Source of the DNA: DALYLB01 sp033763135 | GTDB taxonomy: Bacteria; Acidobacteriota; Blastocatellia; RBC074 | Direction: 5' to 3' | DNA: 21,669 nt | Assembly: GCA_033763135.1 (NCBI GenBank) | Contig: JANRKY010000045.1 | Span: forward strand, 1 to 21,669 | In this document: piece after piece, positions 1 to 6,259 of the stretch | Layout of the letters: each line of letters opens with the position of its first letter | Position numbering within the stretch: position 1 is the first letter of the stretch | Notes under the pieces: generated by a model | Seen by the model: the letters and a program-made list of their open reading frames with translations, nothing else | Database searches by the model: none | What the model was told of the DNA's origin: nothing | Translations under genes and position numbers: made by a program

Positions 1-2
1 AC

Positions 3-206
3 GATGCGCCGCGCCCCGAGCCGGCGAAGGCGAAGCCGGCCCCCGTCGCGCCTCCCGCCGCCGCCATCGAGAAGAAGCCCGCCCCCCCGGCGCCCGAAAA
101 GGCCGCCAAAGAGTCGGTCGCGGCCCCTGCCGACAACCGGCAACCGACAACCGACAACCGACAACCGACAACCGACAACCGACAACCGACAACCGTTTTC
201 CAATGA
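3..206 (+). CDS. C-terminal tail of an unknown Lys/Pro/Ala-rich protein (5' end outside window)
   Basis: This frame is open from the left edge and ends at a TGA (204-206) that overlaps the ATG of the next gene (203-205). The visible 67 residues are low-complexity. About 45 residues are rich in Ala, Pro, Lys and Glu, like a disordered linker or tail. They are followed by three copies of the heptapeptide DNRQPTT, encoded by a 7-bp DNA repeat, and then VFQ. I choose this frame because its codons have high third-position GC and the composition (PAKAKPAP, EKKPAPPAPEK) is typical of natural disordered tails; the other two frames give Arg-rich, less plausible peptides. No domain is visible, so the function is unknown. 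The ATGA overlap suggests translational coupling to the downstream dioxygenase gene, which has no obvious Shine-Dalgarno of its own. Confidence 0.6.
   Translation, partial: DAPRPEPAKAKPAPVAPPAAAIEKKPAPPAPEKAAKESVAAPADNRQPTTDNRQPTTDNRQPTTVFQ
132..194 (+). repeat. Nine tandem copies of the heptamer GACAACC
   Basis: Nine head-to-tail 7-bp units occupy 132-194; eight are identical and the second reads GGCAACC. The unit length is not a multiple of three, so any single-unit gain or loss changes the reading frame of the protein tail that runs through it. The array ends 8 bp before the start codon of the dioxygenase gene. Confidence 0.95.
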
Positions 207-1015
207 ATCTTCCCGATCTGACAAGCGAATATCCGATCTCGGCCGAGATGCGGGAGCGGTTTGACCGCGACGGGCATGTCTTTCTTCCCGGGCTCGCGAC
301 TGCGGAGGAGATCGCCGCCTATCGCCCGGTCATCACGGGCGCGGCCGATCGCTGCAACACCGAGACGCGTCCGATCGCGGAGCGCGACACGTACGGCAAG
401 GCGTTTCTGCAGATCATGAATCTGTGGACAAAGGACGAGGGCGTGCGCCGGTTCTCGTTCGCGCGCCGGTTCGCTCACGTCGCGGCGGCGCTGATGGGCG
501 TTTCGGGCGTGCGCATGTATCACGACCAGGCGCTCTACAAGGAACCTGGCGGCGGGCCGACGCCCTTTCATCAGGATCAGTATTATTGGCCGCTCGACAC
601 GGATCGGACGATCACGATGTGGATGCCGCTCGTGCCGGTCAGCGAGGTGGTCGGGAGCATGACGTTTGCGACGGGGTCGCATCGGCTGGGCTATCTCGGC
701 GCGCTGCCAATTTCGGATCGTTCGGAGGAGACCTTTCGCGCGTTCATCGCCGAGCGTGGCCTGACAACGACCAGTTACGGCGCGATGGCTCCCGGCGATG
801 CGACCTTTCACGCAGGTTGGACGCTGCACGGCGCGCCCGGCAATCCGACCGGCGCGATGCGCGAAGTGATGACGGTCATTTACATGGCTTCCGATATCCG
901 GGTCATCGCGCCCGACAATGTGAACCGCGAGGCCGACCTCGCGACCTGGCTGCCCGGCTGCGAACCGGGCGACCCGGCGGCCAGCGAACTCAACCCGATT
1001 CTCTGGGGCAATTGA
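203..1015 (+). CDS. Phytanoyl-CoA dioxygenase (PhyH) family protein
   Basis: This is a 270-residue Fe(II)/2-oxoglutarate-dependent oxygenase of the PhyH type (PF05721), a usual length for bacterial members. The iron-binding triad is visible: H123-x-D125 in 'PFHQDQ' and the distal H209 in 'TLHGAPGN'. R220 in 'AMREVM' sits where the 2-oxoglutarate carboxylate is normally bound. The N-terminal 'FDRDGHVFLPGL' (about 20-31) is the typical PhyH opening. There is no signal peptide, so the protein is cytoplasmic. Family members hydroxylate many small molecules, from phytanoyl-CoA to ectoine and secondary metabolites, and the substrate cannot be read from the sequence. The start ATG overlaps the upstream TGA and no Shine-Dalgarno precedes it (the heptamer array lies there), so translation probably depends on coupling to the upstream gene. 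Confidence 0.9.
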   Translation: MNLPDLTSEYPISAEMRERFDRDGHVFLPGLATAEEIAAYRPVITGAADRCNTETRPIAERDTYGKAFLQIMNLWTKDEGVRRFSFARRFAHVAAALMGVSGVRMYHDQALYKEPGGGPTPFHQDQYYWPLDTDRTITMWMPLVPVSEVVGSMTFATGSHRLGYLGALPISDRSEETFRAFIAERGLTTTSYGAMAPGDATFHAGWTLHGAPGNPTGAMREVMTVIYMASDIRVIAPDNVNREADLATWLPGCEPGDPAASELNPILWGN

Positions 1016-1051
1016 ACGAGGAGTCTTTCATCCCTGGAAAGAATGAAAATC

Positions 1052-1126
1052 TCATCCACGAAGACACACGAAGAAGCACGAAGACGAGGCCTCCCTTCGT
1101 GTCTCTTCGTGCGACTTCGTGGATGA
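1052..1126. repeat. Imperfect palindrome built of CACGAAG units
   Basis: Arms 1053-1083 and 1095-1125 are complementary at 27 of 31 positions, and the flanking T1052/A1126 pair extends the stem. The left arm is three CACGAAG units at 10-bp spacing. The loop is 1084-1094. It lies between the dioxygenase and molybdoenzyme genes, both on the + strand, and its right arm runs into the ribosome-binding site of the second gene. It would form a strong RNA hairpin just upstream of that site. Confidence 0.85.
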
Positions 1127-1138
1127 TTTCCTGAGGAA
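1093..1138 (+). repeat. Dispersed repeat, copy 1, carrying a Shine-Dalgarno
   Basis: This 46-bp stretch is nearly the same as 3461-3505 (four substitutions and one single-base gap). It contains the right arm of the CACGAAG palindrome and ends in GAGGAA (1133-1138), 7 nt before the ATG at 1146. The Shine-Dalgarno of the molybdoenzyme gene is therefore part of the repeat. It decides the start: the upstream ATG at 1122-1124 lies inside the repeat arm and is not the real initiator. Confidence 0.8.
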
Positions 1139-1145
1139 GGATTCG

Positions 1146-3419
1146 ATGAGCGAAAACGAAGCGACGAGCGCCTGGAAACCGACGGCATGTATTCTCTGCA
1201 GCCGCAATTGCGGGATCGAAGTTGCGGTGCGCGATCGCGAGATGGCGCGGATCCGCGGCGACAAGGCGCATCCGATCTCGGCGGGCTATCTTTGCCAGAA
1301 GGCGCAGCGGTTGAACTTCTATCAGAATCATAAGGATCGGCTGACGACGCCGCTGCGGCGGCGGGAGGACGGGACGTTCGAAGAGATTTCGTGGGAGACG
1401 GCCATCGCGGAGGTTTCGGAGCGGCTCGTCCACCTGCGGGATACGCACGGCGGCGAGAGCCTGGCCTTTTTCGGCGGCGGCGGACAGGGAAATCATCTTG
1501 GCGGGCCGTACGCGAAATCGATGCGCGCCGCGATGGGCACGCGAAACTATTACAGCGCGCTTGCGCAGGAGAAGACCGGCGGATTCTGGGTGGATGGTCG
1601 ATTGTACGGGCGGCAGAACTGCCACGCGACCGAGGATCTGGAGCATGCCGATCTGGTCGTGTTCATCGGCACCAACCCATGGCAGTCGCACGGCATTCGC
1701 AATGCGCGCGTCTTTTTGCGCGAGATTCAGAAGGATCCGAATCGAAAGATGATCGTCATCGATCCGCGGCGGACTGAGACGGCGGCGATGGCCGATCTGC
1801 ATCTGCAGTTGCGGCCGGGGACGGATGCCTTTCTGCTGGCGGCGATTCTGGCCGTGATCGTCCGCGAAGGGGAGGAAGACCGGGCCTTTCTGCAAAAACG
1901 CGCGAGCGGCTTCGAAGCGGTGCGAAGCGCGCTGCTCGACGTTCCGGTCGAGGCCTATGCGGCGCGAGCGGGCATTGCCCTGGAGGATGTCCACAAGGCT
2001 GCGAGCTGGATCACCGGCGCGGAGCGATGCGGCGTCCGCACCGATCTCGGGACGGAGCACACGCGCAACAGCACGCTCAATCAGTATCTGCGCTCGCTGC
2101 TCTCGCTGGTGACGGGCAATTTCGGCCGGCCCGGCGGAGCGGTGCTGCACACGGCGCTCATTCCGATGATGGGTCACTCGGAAGAGGGCGAGCAGCAGAA
2201 ACGTTCGGCGGTCGCGAAATTTCCCTTCATCACGAATCTGCTGCCGCCGAGCATTCTCCCGGCGGAGATCGACGCCGAGCATCCGCAGCGGACGCGCGGC
2301 GTCGTGGTCGACAGCGCCAATCCGCTGGTCTCGATGCCCGACACAAAAGCGTATCGCGAATCGTTCGCGAAGCTCGACCTGCTGGTCGTCATCGATGTGG
2401 CGATGACCGAGACCGCGCGGATGGCCCATTATGTGCTGCCCGCCTCCTCGCAGTTCGAGAAGTACGAGGCGACCTTCTTCAATCTGGAGTTTCCGGCCAA
2501 CGCCTTTCATCTGCGCAGGCCGCTCTTCGATCCGCTGCCGGGGACGCTCTCCGAACCCGAGATCTATACGCGGCTGATTCACGCAATGGGCGCATTGCCG
2601 GCGGAGTTCCCGGAATTGAAAGAGGCGGCGAAGCAGGGCCGGCTGCCCTTTGCGATGGCCTTTCAGCGGTTGATGCGGCAGCAGCCCGAACTGGCGGACT
2701 ACGCGCCGGTGATCCTGTACGAGACGCTGGGGCCGACCCTGCCGAATGCCGCCGCGCCTGCCGCGTTTCTGTGGGCGACGGCGCATCAGTTTGCCGCGAA
2801 GCATCCCGCGGCCGTGCGGCGCGCCGGCCACAAGGGTGAAGGACCGATGCTCGGCGAAGCCCTTTTCGAAGCGATTCTGCATTCGCCCTCGGGAGCGGTC
2901 TTCAGCGTCAACGAATATGAAGAGACGTTCGGCTTCATCCGTCACAAGGACGGCCTGGTGCATCTGGAGATTCCCGAGATGCTCGCCGAACTTCGCGCGC
3001 TCGATCCGGGGACGGCGCCGGGCGCCGGGGACTTCCCGTTCGTGCTGATGGCCGGCGAGCGTCGCTCCTACAACGCAAACACGATCTATCGCGATCCGGC
3101 GTGGCGTCGGGACGATTTCGAGGGCGCGCTTCGCATTCACCCGGAGGACGCCGCCGCTCTCGGATTGACCCCGGGCGGACTGGCCCGATGCGAATCGAAG
3201 CGCGGCGCCGTCGTGGCCCGCGTTGAAGTGACGGACTCCGTGCTGCGCGGCGTCGTCACGCTGCCGCATGGCTACGGTATGGAATATCCCGACGAGAACG
3301 GCGTCCGCCGCACGAATGGCGTCAATGTCAATGAGCTGACCGCGGCGGAGGATTGCGATGCGGTCGCGGGCACTCCCTGGCACAAGCACGTTCCCGTGCG
3401 CCTGTCGCCGGTCGTCTGA
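1146..3419 (+). CDS. Molybdopterin-dependent oxidoreductase with N-terminal [4Fe-4S] cluster (formate dehydrogenase/assimilatory nitrate reductase-like)
   Basis: This 757-residue protein belongs to the DMSO-reductase superfamily. The N-terminal cluster domain has the classical spacing C15-x2-C18-x3-C22-x27-C50, followed by K52. The central molybdopterin domain (about 55-500) includes 'VVFIGTNPWQSHG' and 'IVIDPRRTETA', both typical of bis-MGD binding. The C-terminal molydop-binding domain (about 630-750) ends with 'GTPWHKHVPVRL'. No Tat signal is present, so it should act in the cytoplasm. Where formate dehydrogenases carry a Sec or Cys molybdenum ligand (around residue 140) this protein reads 'AQEKTGGFWVDG', with no Cys, Sec or Ser. 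No partner subunit or cofactor gene lies next to it, so electron partner and substrate are unknown. The start at 1146 follows the repeat-borne GAGGAA. Confidence 0.85.
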   Translation: MSENEATSAWKPTACILCSRNCGIEVAVRDREMARIRGDKAHPISAGYLCQKAQRLNFYQNHKDRLTTPLRRREDGTFEEISWETAIAEVSERLVHLRDTHGGESLAFFGGGGQGNHLGGPYAKSMRAAMGTRNYYSALAQEKTGGFWVDGRLYGRQNCHATEDLEHADLVVFIGTNPWQSHGIRNARVFLREIQKDPNRKMIVIDPRRTETAAMADLHLQLRPGTDAFLLAAILAVIVREGEEDRAFLQKRASGFEAVRSALLDVPVEAYAARAGIALEDVHKAASWITGAERCGVRTDLGTEHTRNSTLNQYLRSLLSLVTGNFGRPGGAVLHTALIPMMGHSEEGEQQKRSAVAKFPFITNLLPPSILPAEIDAEHPQRTRGVVVDSANPLVSMPDTKAYRESFAKLDLLVVIDVAMTETARMAHYVLPASSQFEKYEATFFNLEFPANAFHLRRPLFDPLPGTLSEPEIYTRLIHAMGALPAEFPELKEAAKQGRLPFAMAFQRLMRQQPELADYAPVILYETLGPTLPNAAAPAAFLWATAHQFAAKHPAAVRRAGHKGEGPMLGEALFEAILHSPSGAVFSVNEYEETFGFIRHKDGLVHLEIPEMLAELRALDPGTAPGAGDFPFVLMAGERRSYNANTIYRDPAWRRDDFEGALRIHPEDAAALGLTPGGLARCESKRGAVVARVEVTDSVLRGVVTLPHGYGMEYPDENGVRRTNGVNVNELTAAEDCDAVAGTPWHKHVPVRLSPVV

Positions 3420-3460
3420 TCCGCGCCAGTGAAACTTCCGTCCGCGAAGACGACGCAATA

Positions 3461-3505
3461 CCCTTGTGGCTCTTCGTGCGGCTTCGTGGACGATTTCCCG
3501 AGGAA
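3461..3505 (+). repeat. Dispersed repeat, copy 2, carrying a Shine-Dalgarno
   Basis: This is a second copy of the element at 1093-1138, again ending in GAGGAA (3500-3505), here 8 nt before the ATG of queC at 3514. Upstream, 3440-3460 looks like a decayed left arm ('GTCCGCGAAGACGACG'), so the palindrome seen at 1052-1126 is degenerate here. No preQ1 riboswitch-like structure is evident in this gap (3420-3513). Confidence 0.75.
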
Positions 3506-3513
3506 TAAGTGGA

Positions 3514-4221
3514 ATGAGCGATCATTCGCGGAACGCGATCGTGCTGCTGAGTGGAGGTCTCGATTCGACGACGACGCTGGCGATCGCCGTCAGCGAGGGC
3601 TATCGGGCGTATGCTCTGACGTTTCAATACGGGCAGCGGCATGAGTTCGAGATCGAGACGTCGAAGAGAATCGCGCGGCAGTTCGGCGCAGCGGAGCATG
3701 TAATTTCGCGGATCGACCTGCGGGCCTTTGGCGGCTCGGCGTTGACGAGCGAGATCGAGGTTCCGAAGGGGCGCTCGGTCGACGAGATGTCGGAGGGCAT
3801 TCCGATCACGTATGTCCCGGCGCGCAATACGATCTTTCTGTCGTTCGCGCTCGCGTGGGCCGAGGTGGTCGGGGCTGCCGATGTCTTCATCGGCGTGAAC
3901 GCGCTCGATTACAGCGGCTATCCCGATTGCCGGCCCGAATATATCGAGGCCTACGAGAAGATGGCCAATCTGGCGACGAAGGCGGGCGTCGAGGGCCGGC
4001 AGCGGCTGCGGATTCACACGCCGTTGATCCAATTGACCAAGGCGCAGATCATCCGGCGCGGCCTGGAGCTGGGCGTCGACTATTCGATCACGAGCACGTG
4101 CTATGATCCCTCCGCGACGGGCGAAGCCTGCGGACAGTGCGATGCGTGCCTGCTCCGACTCAAGGGATTTGCGGAGTGCGGACTCGCGGACCCGGCGCGA
4201 TATCGGGATTCAGCGACATGA
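3514..4221 (+). CDS. queC: 7-cyano-7-deazaguanine synthase QueC
   Basis: This 235-residue protein has the usual QueC length. It converts 7-carboxy-7-deazaguanine (CDG) to preQ0 using ammonia and two ATP, a step towards queuosine in tRNA or 7-deazaguanine in DNA. The PP-loop ATP-binding motif SGGLDS lies at 13-18. 'FQYGQRHEFEI' and 'YVPARNTIFLSFAL' are family signatures. Four zinc-ligand cysteines sit at the C-terminus: C196, C206, C209 and C212 (C-x9-C-x2-C-x2-C). The start at 3514 is chosen because it places the PP-loop at the normal position and follows the GAGGAA of the repeat; an ATG at 3466 lies inside the repeat and is rejected. Its stop overlaps the start of queE (ATGA), so the two are co-translated. 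QueD, QueF and transglycosylase genes are not in the window. Confidence 0.97.
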   Translation: MSDHSRNAIVLLSGGLDSTTTLAIAVSEGYRAYALTFQYGQRHEFEIETSKRIARQFGAAEHVISRIDLRAFGGSALTSEIEVPKGRSVDEMSEGIPITYVPARNTIFLSFALAWAEVVGAADVFIGVNALDYSGYPDCRPEYIEAYEKMANLATKAGVEGRQRLRIHTPLIQLTKAQIIRRGLELGVDYSITSTCYDPSATGEACGQCDACLLRLKGFAECGLADPARYRDSAT

Positions 4222-4859
4222 GTTACGCGGTCAGGGAGATCTATTACACGCTGCAGGGCGAAGGCGCGCAGACGGGGCGCGCGGCCGTCTTCTGTCGCTT
4301 TGCCGGCTGCAACCTCTGGTCGGGACGCGAAGCGGATCGCGACACGGCCGTCTGTCAATTCTGCGACACCGATTTTGTGGGGACGGATGGCCCGGGCGGC
4401 GGCCGGTTCGCGTCCGCGCAGGAGTTGGCCCGCGCCGTCGCCGCGGCCTGGCCCGCTTCGCCCAGCCCGGCGTTGCGACCGCTGGTCGTCTGCACGGGCG
4501 GCGAGCCGCTCCTCCAACTCGATGACGCGCTCGTCCGGGCGCTGCACGAGGAGGGATTCGAGATCGCCATCGAGACGAACGGCACGCGCCTGCCGCCGCC
4601 CGGCATCGACTGGATCTGCGTCAGCCCGAAAGCCGGCGCCGAACTCCAGCTTCTCGCGGGCAGCGAACTCAAACTCATCTTTCCCCAGCCCGGCGCCGAG
4701 CCCGCCCGCTTCGAGCATCTCGATTTTCAGCACTTCTTTCTGCAGCCGATGGACGGCCCCGATCGCGACGCCAACACCCGCCGCGCAATCGAGCACTGCC
4801 TCCGCCACCCCCAATGGCGGCTGAGCCTGCAGACGCATAAATTGACCGGGATCCCATAG
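4218..4859 (+). CDS. queE: 7-carboxy-7-deazaguanine synthase QueE (radical SAM)
   Basis: This 213-residue radical-SAM enzyme converts 6-carboxy-5,6,7,8-tetrahydropterin to 7-carboxy-7-deazaguanine, the substrate of QueC. The N-terminus 'YTLQGEGAQTGR' and 'FCRFAGCNLW' are QueE signatures. The cluster motif is not the canonical C-x3-C-x2-C: the spacing is C31-x14-C46-x2-C49, the variant known from Burkholderia multivorans QueE. 'CTGGEPLLQ' (about residue 94) is the SAM-contacting GGE motif. The ATG overlaps the queC stop by ATGA, which fixes the start; the longer frame to 4137 would overlap queC without reason. The pair forms a minimal preQ0-synthesis module. Transcription probably ends at the palindrome 4907-4983. 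Confidence 0.96.
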   Translation: MSYAVREIYYTLQGEGAQTGRAAVFCRFAGCNLWSGREADRDTAVCQFCDTDFVGTDGPGGGRFASAQELARAVAAAWPASPSPALRPLVVCTGGEPLLQLDDALVRALHEEGFEIAIETNGTRLPPPGIDWICVSPKAGAELQLLAGSELKLIFPQPGAEPARFEHLDFQHFFLQPMDGPDRDANTRRAIEHCLRHPQWRLSLQTHKLTGIP

Positions 4860-4906
4860 ACGCGGGATCGTCTAACTCAGGCCGAGGAACTTTCGGACAA
4901 GATAAA

Positions 4907-4983
4907 TCAACCACGGGGGACACGGGGAACACGGGGCTTCGATGATGATTGAGCCCCGTGTTCCCCGTGTCCCCCGTGGTTGA
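4907..4983. repeat. Perfect 32-bp palindrome of CACGGGG units, probable bidirectional terminator
   Basis: Arms 4907-4938 and 4952-4983 are exactly complementary over 32 bp with a 13-nt loop. The left arm consists of three ACGGGG-type units at 9-bp spacing. It sits between the convergent ends of queE (+) and the NHL gene (-). A T-run (TGTTTTTG, about 4999-5006) follows on the + side. A role in transcription termination is inferred from position and structure. The same unit design recurs at 21639-21669. Confidence 0.9.
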
Positions 4984-5030
4984 GCCCTTCTGTCCCAATG
5001 TTTTTGGGCCTGATTTAGACAACGAGGGGC

Positions 5031-6116
5031 TCAACGAATCACGCGGACGCGATGGGCTTCGCTGTCGCCGATGAAGACGCTGCCGTCTCGATCGACGAAG
5101 ACGCCGTGGGGACGGGCCATTCTGCAGGCGAGCGGGTCGTCTTCGGGGCCGTCCCCGCTGGCGCCGGTGCCGGCGATCAGCTCGATCGTCTTTCGGCGAA
5201 GATCGAGCATGCGGATGGAGTGGCTTTCGGTGTCGGCGAGATAGACGTTGCCGTCGGGGCCAATGCTCAGCCCTTTGGGGCCGGAGAGGGTGGCCTCTTT
5301 CGCGGGGCCGCCATTGCCGGTGAAACCCTTCTTTCCGGTTCCCGCCTGGTGATGAATCGTGCCGGCCTTCATATCGAGCTTGTAGACGGCGTTGCCTTCG
5401 CGCAGGGCGAGCCACATATTTCCCGCGCGGTCGAAGTCGATCGCGCGGGGTCCGTGGAGCGGCGCGGTCGCGAACTTCGCGCCATCGGGCGTCGCGCTCT
5501 TTTCACCTGTCCCGGCGACGGTGCGGATCACGCCGGACGCCGGATCGACCCGGCGGATGCGGTGATTGAGGATGTCGCAGATATAGAGCGCGCCGCGCCG
5601 GTCGAACTGGATGCTGTGCGGTTGATTGAGCATGGCCTGCCGGGCCGGGCCGCCGTCGCCGGAAAAGCCGGGTCGCCCGGTTCCCGCGAGCGTCGTGATG
5701 ATCTTCGTGCGGCGATCGACACGGCGAATCGTGTGATTGAGCCGCTCGACGAAATAGAGGTCGCCTCGCCGATCGAAGCGAATCTCGTATGGCTCGTTCA
5801 ATTCGGCTTTTGTCGCCGGGCCGCCATCGCCGGAATAGCCGCGCTTTCCGATGCCGGCGATCGTCGAGATCGCGCCGTCTGCGGCAATCCGGCGAATGGT
5901 GTGGTTGTTCGTATCGCAGACATAGAGCGCGCCATCGGGGCCGCGGACGATGCCGAAGGGGTTGTCGAGCTTCGCCTGCGTCGCGGGGCCGCCGTCTCCC
6001 GAATAGCCCGCCTGTCCCGTTCCCGCAAAGGTGACGATTCGCCGCCGGGACGCCTGCGCCGCGACCGCCACGCAGAGCAACCCCATCAAGACCAGCACAA
6101 TGCCTGTTCGCCGCAT
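5031..6116 (-). CDS. Secreted NHL-repeat beta-propeller protein
   Basis: This 361-residue protein has an N-terminal signal peptide (hydrophobic 'GIVLVLMGLLCVAVAAQA', about 5-22) and six NHL units (PF01436) that should close a six-bladed propeller. Each blade has a linker of the type 'AGTG..G.SGDGGPA' followed by 'L..P..I..D..G.LY..D...H.IRR'; the fourth and sixth linkers are degenerate. No catalytic domain is attached. Such propellers in these phyla are exported binding or scaffold proteins, sometimes called SMP-30/gluconolactonase-like without evidence of enzyme activity. The start is supported by AAGGA 7 nt upstream. It is divergent from the PSD1/DUF1501 operon, separated by 143 bp, and is a paralogue of the propeller encoded inside that operon (10020-11114), so it probably belongs to the same system. 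Confidence 0.88.
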   Translation of the reverse strand: MRRTGIVLVLMGLLCVAVAAQASRRRIVTFAGTGQAGYSGDGGPATQAKLDNPFGIVRGPDGALYVCDTNNHTIRRIAADGAISTIAGIGKRGYSGDGGPATKAELNEPYEIRFDRRGDLYFVERLNHTIRRVDRRTKIITTLAGTGRPGFSGDGGPARQAMLNQPHSIQFDRRGALYICDILNHRIRRVDPASGVIRTVAGTGEKSATPDGAKFATAPLHGPRAIDFDRAGNMWLALREGNAVYKLDMKAGTIHHQAGTGKKGFTGNGGPAKEATLSGPKGLSIGPDGNVYLADTESHSIRMLDLRRKTIELIAGTGASGDGPEDDPLACRMARPHGVFVDRDGSVFIGDSEAHRVRVIR

Positions 6117-6149
6117 GCCAAAATCCTTTCCTGGTTGAAGATTCCCGCT

Positions 6150-6177
6150 TTGTGTTTGACGTGAGCAGGCATAGAAT
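6150..6177 (+). promoter_or_regulatory. Weak sigma70-like promoter candidate for the PSD1/DUF1501 operon
   Basis: TTGTGT (6150-6155) and TAGAAT (6172-6177) are separated by 16 bp in the 143-bp divergent intergenic region. The -10 box matches consensus at five of six positions, the -35 box at three. This would leave a leader of about 75 nt before the ATG at 6260. It is only a candidate. Confidence 0.3.
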
Positions 6178-6259
6178 ACGGCCCGCTGTACGCTCGCGAA
6201 AGGTCTGCTATTCCTTTTTCAAAATCTGCATCTCGCCCGATCCCGAACGGAGGGAGCGT

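Noticed and set aside
4..264. An 86-codon frame starting at the left edge
   Set aside because: Very Arg/Pro-rich and overlapping the dioxygenase start. The alternative frame ending at 206 has a natural Lys/Pro/Ala-rich composition.
1119..1145. Upstream starts for the molybdoenzyme (1119) and, similarly, queC (3466) and the first PSD1 gene (6152)
   Set aside because: In the first two cases the extra codons are repeat sequence and the Shine-Dalgarno points to the later ATG. In the third the signal peptide and GGAGGGAG fit 6260.
990..3458. An 822-codon minus-strand open frame opposite the molybdoenzyme
   Set aside because: Same reason: shadow of a real gene, with Arg-rich unnatural composition. 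The minus-strand frames at 11932-13248, 13016-14467 and 20086-21633 are rejected likewise.
3420..3513. A preQ1/preQ0 riboswitch in front of queC
   Set aside because: The gap is taken up by the dispersed repeat and shows no preQ1 aptamer-like stem with an A-rich tail.
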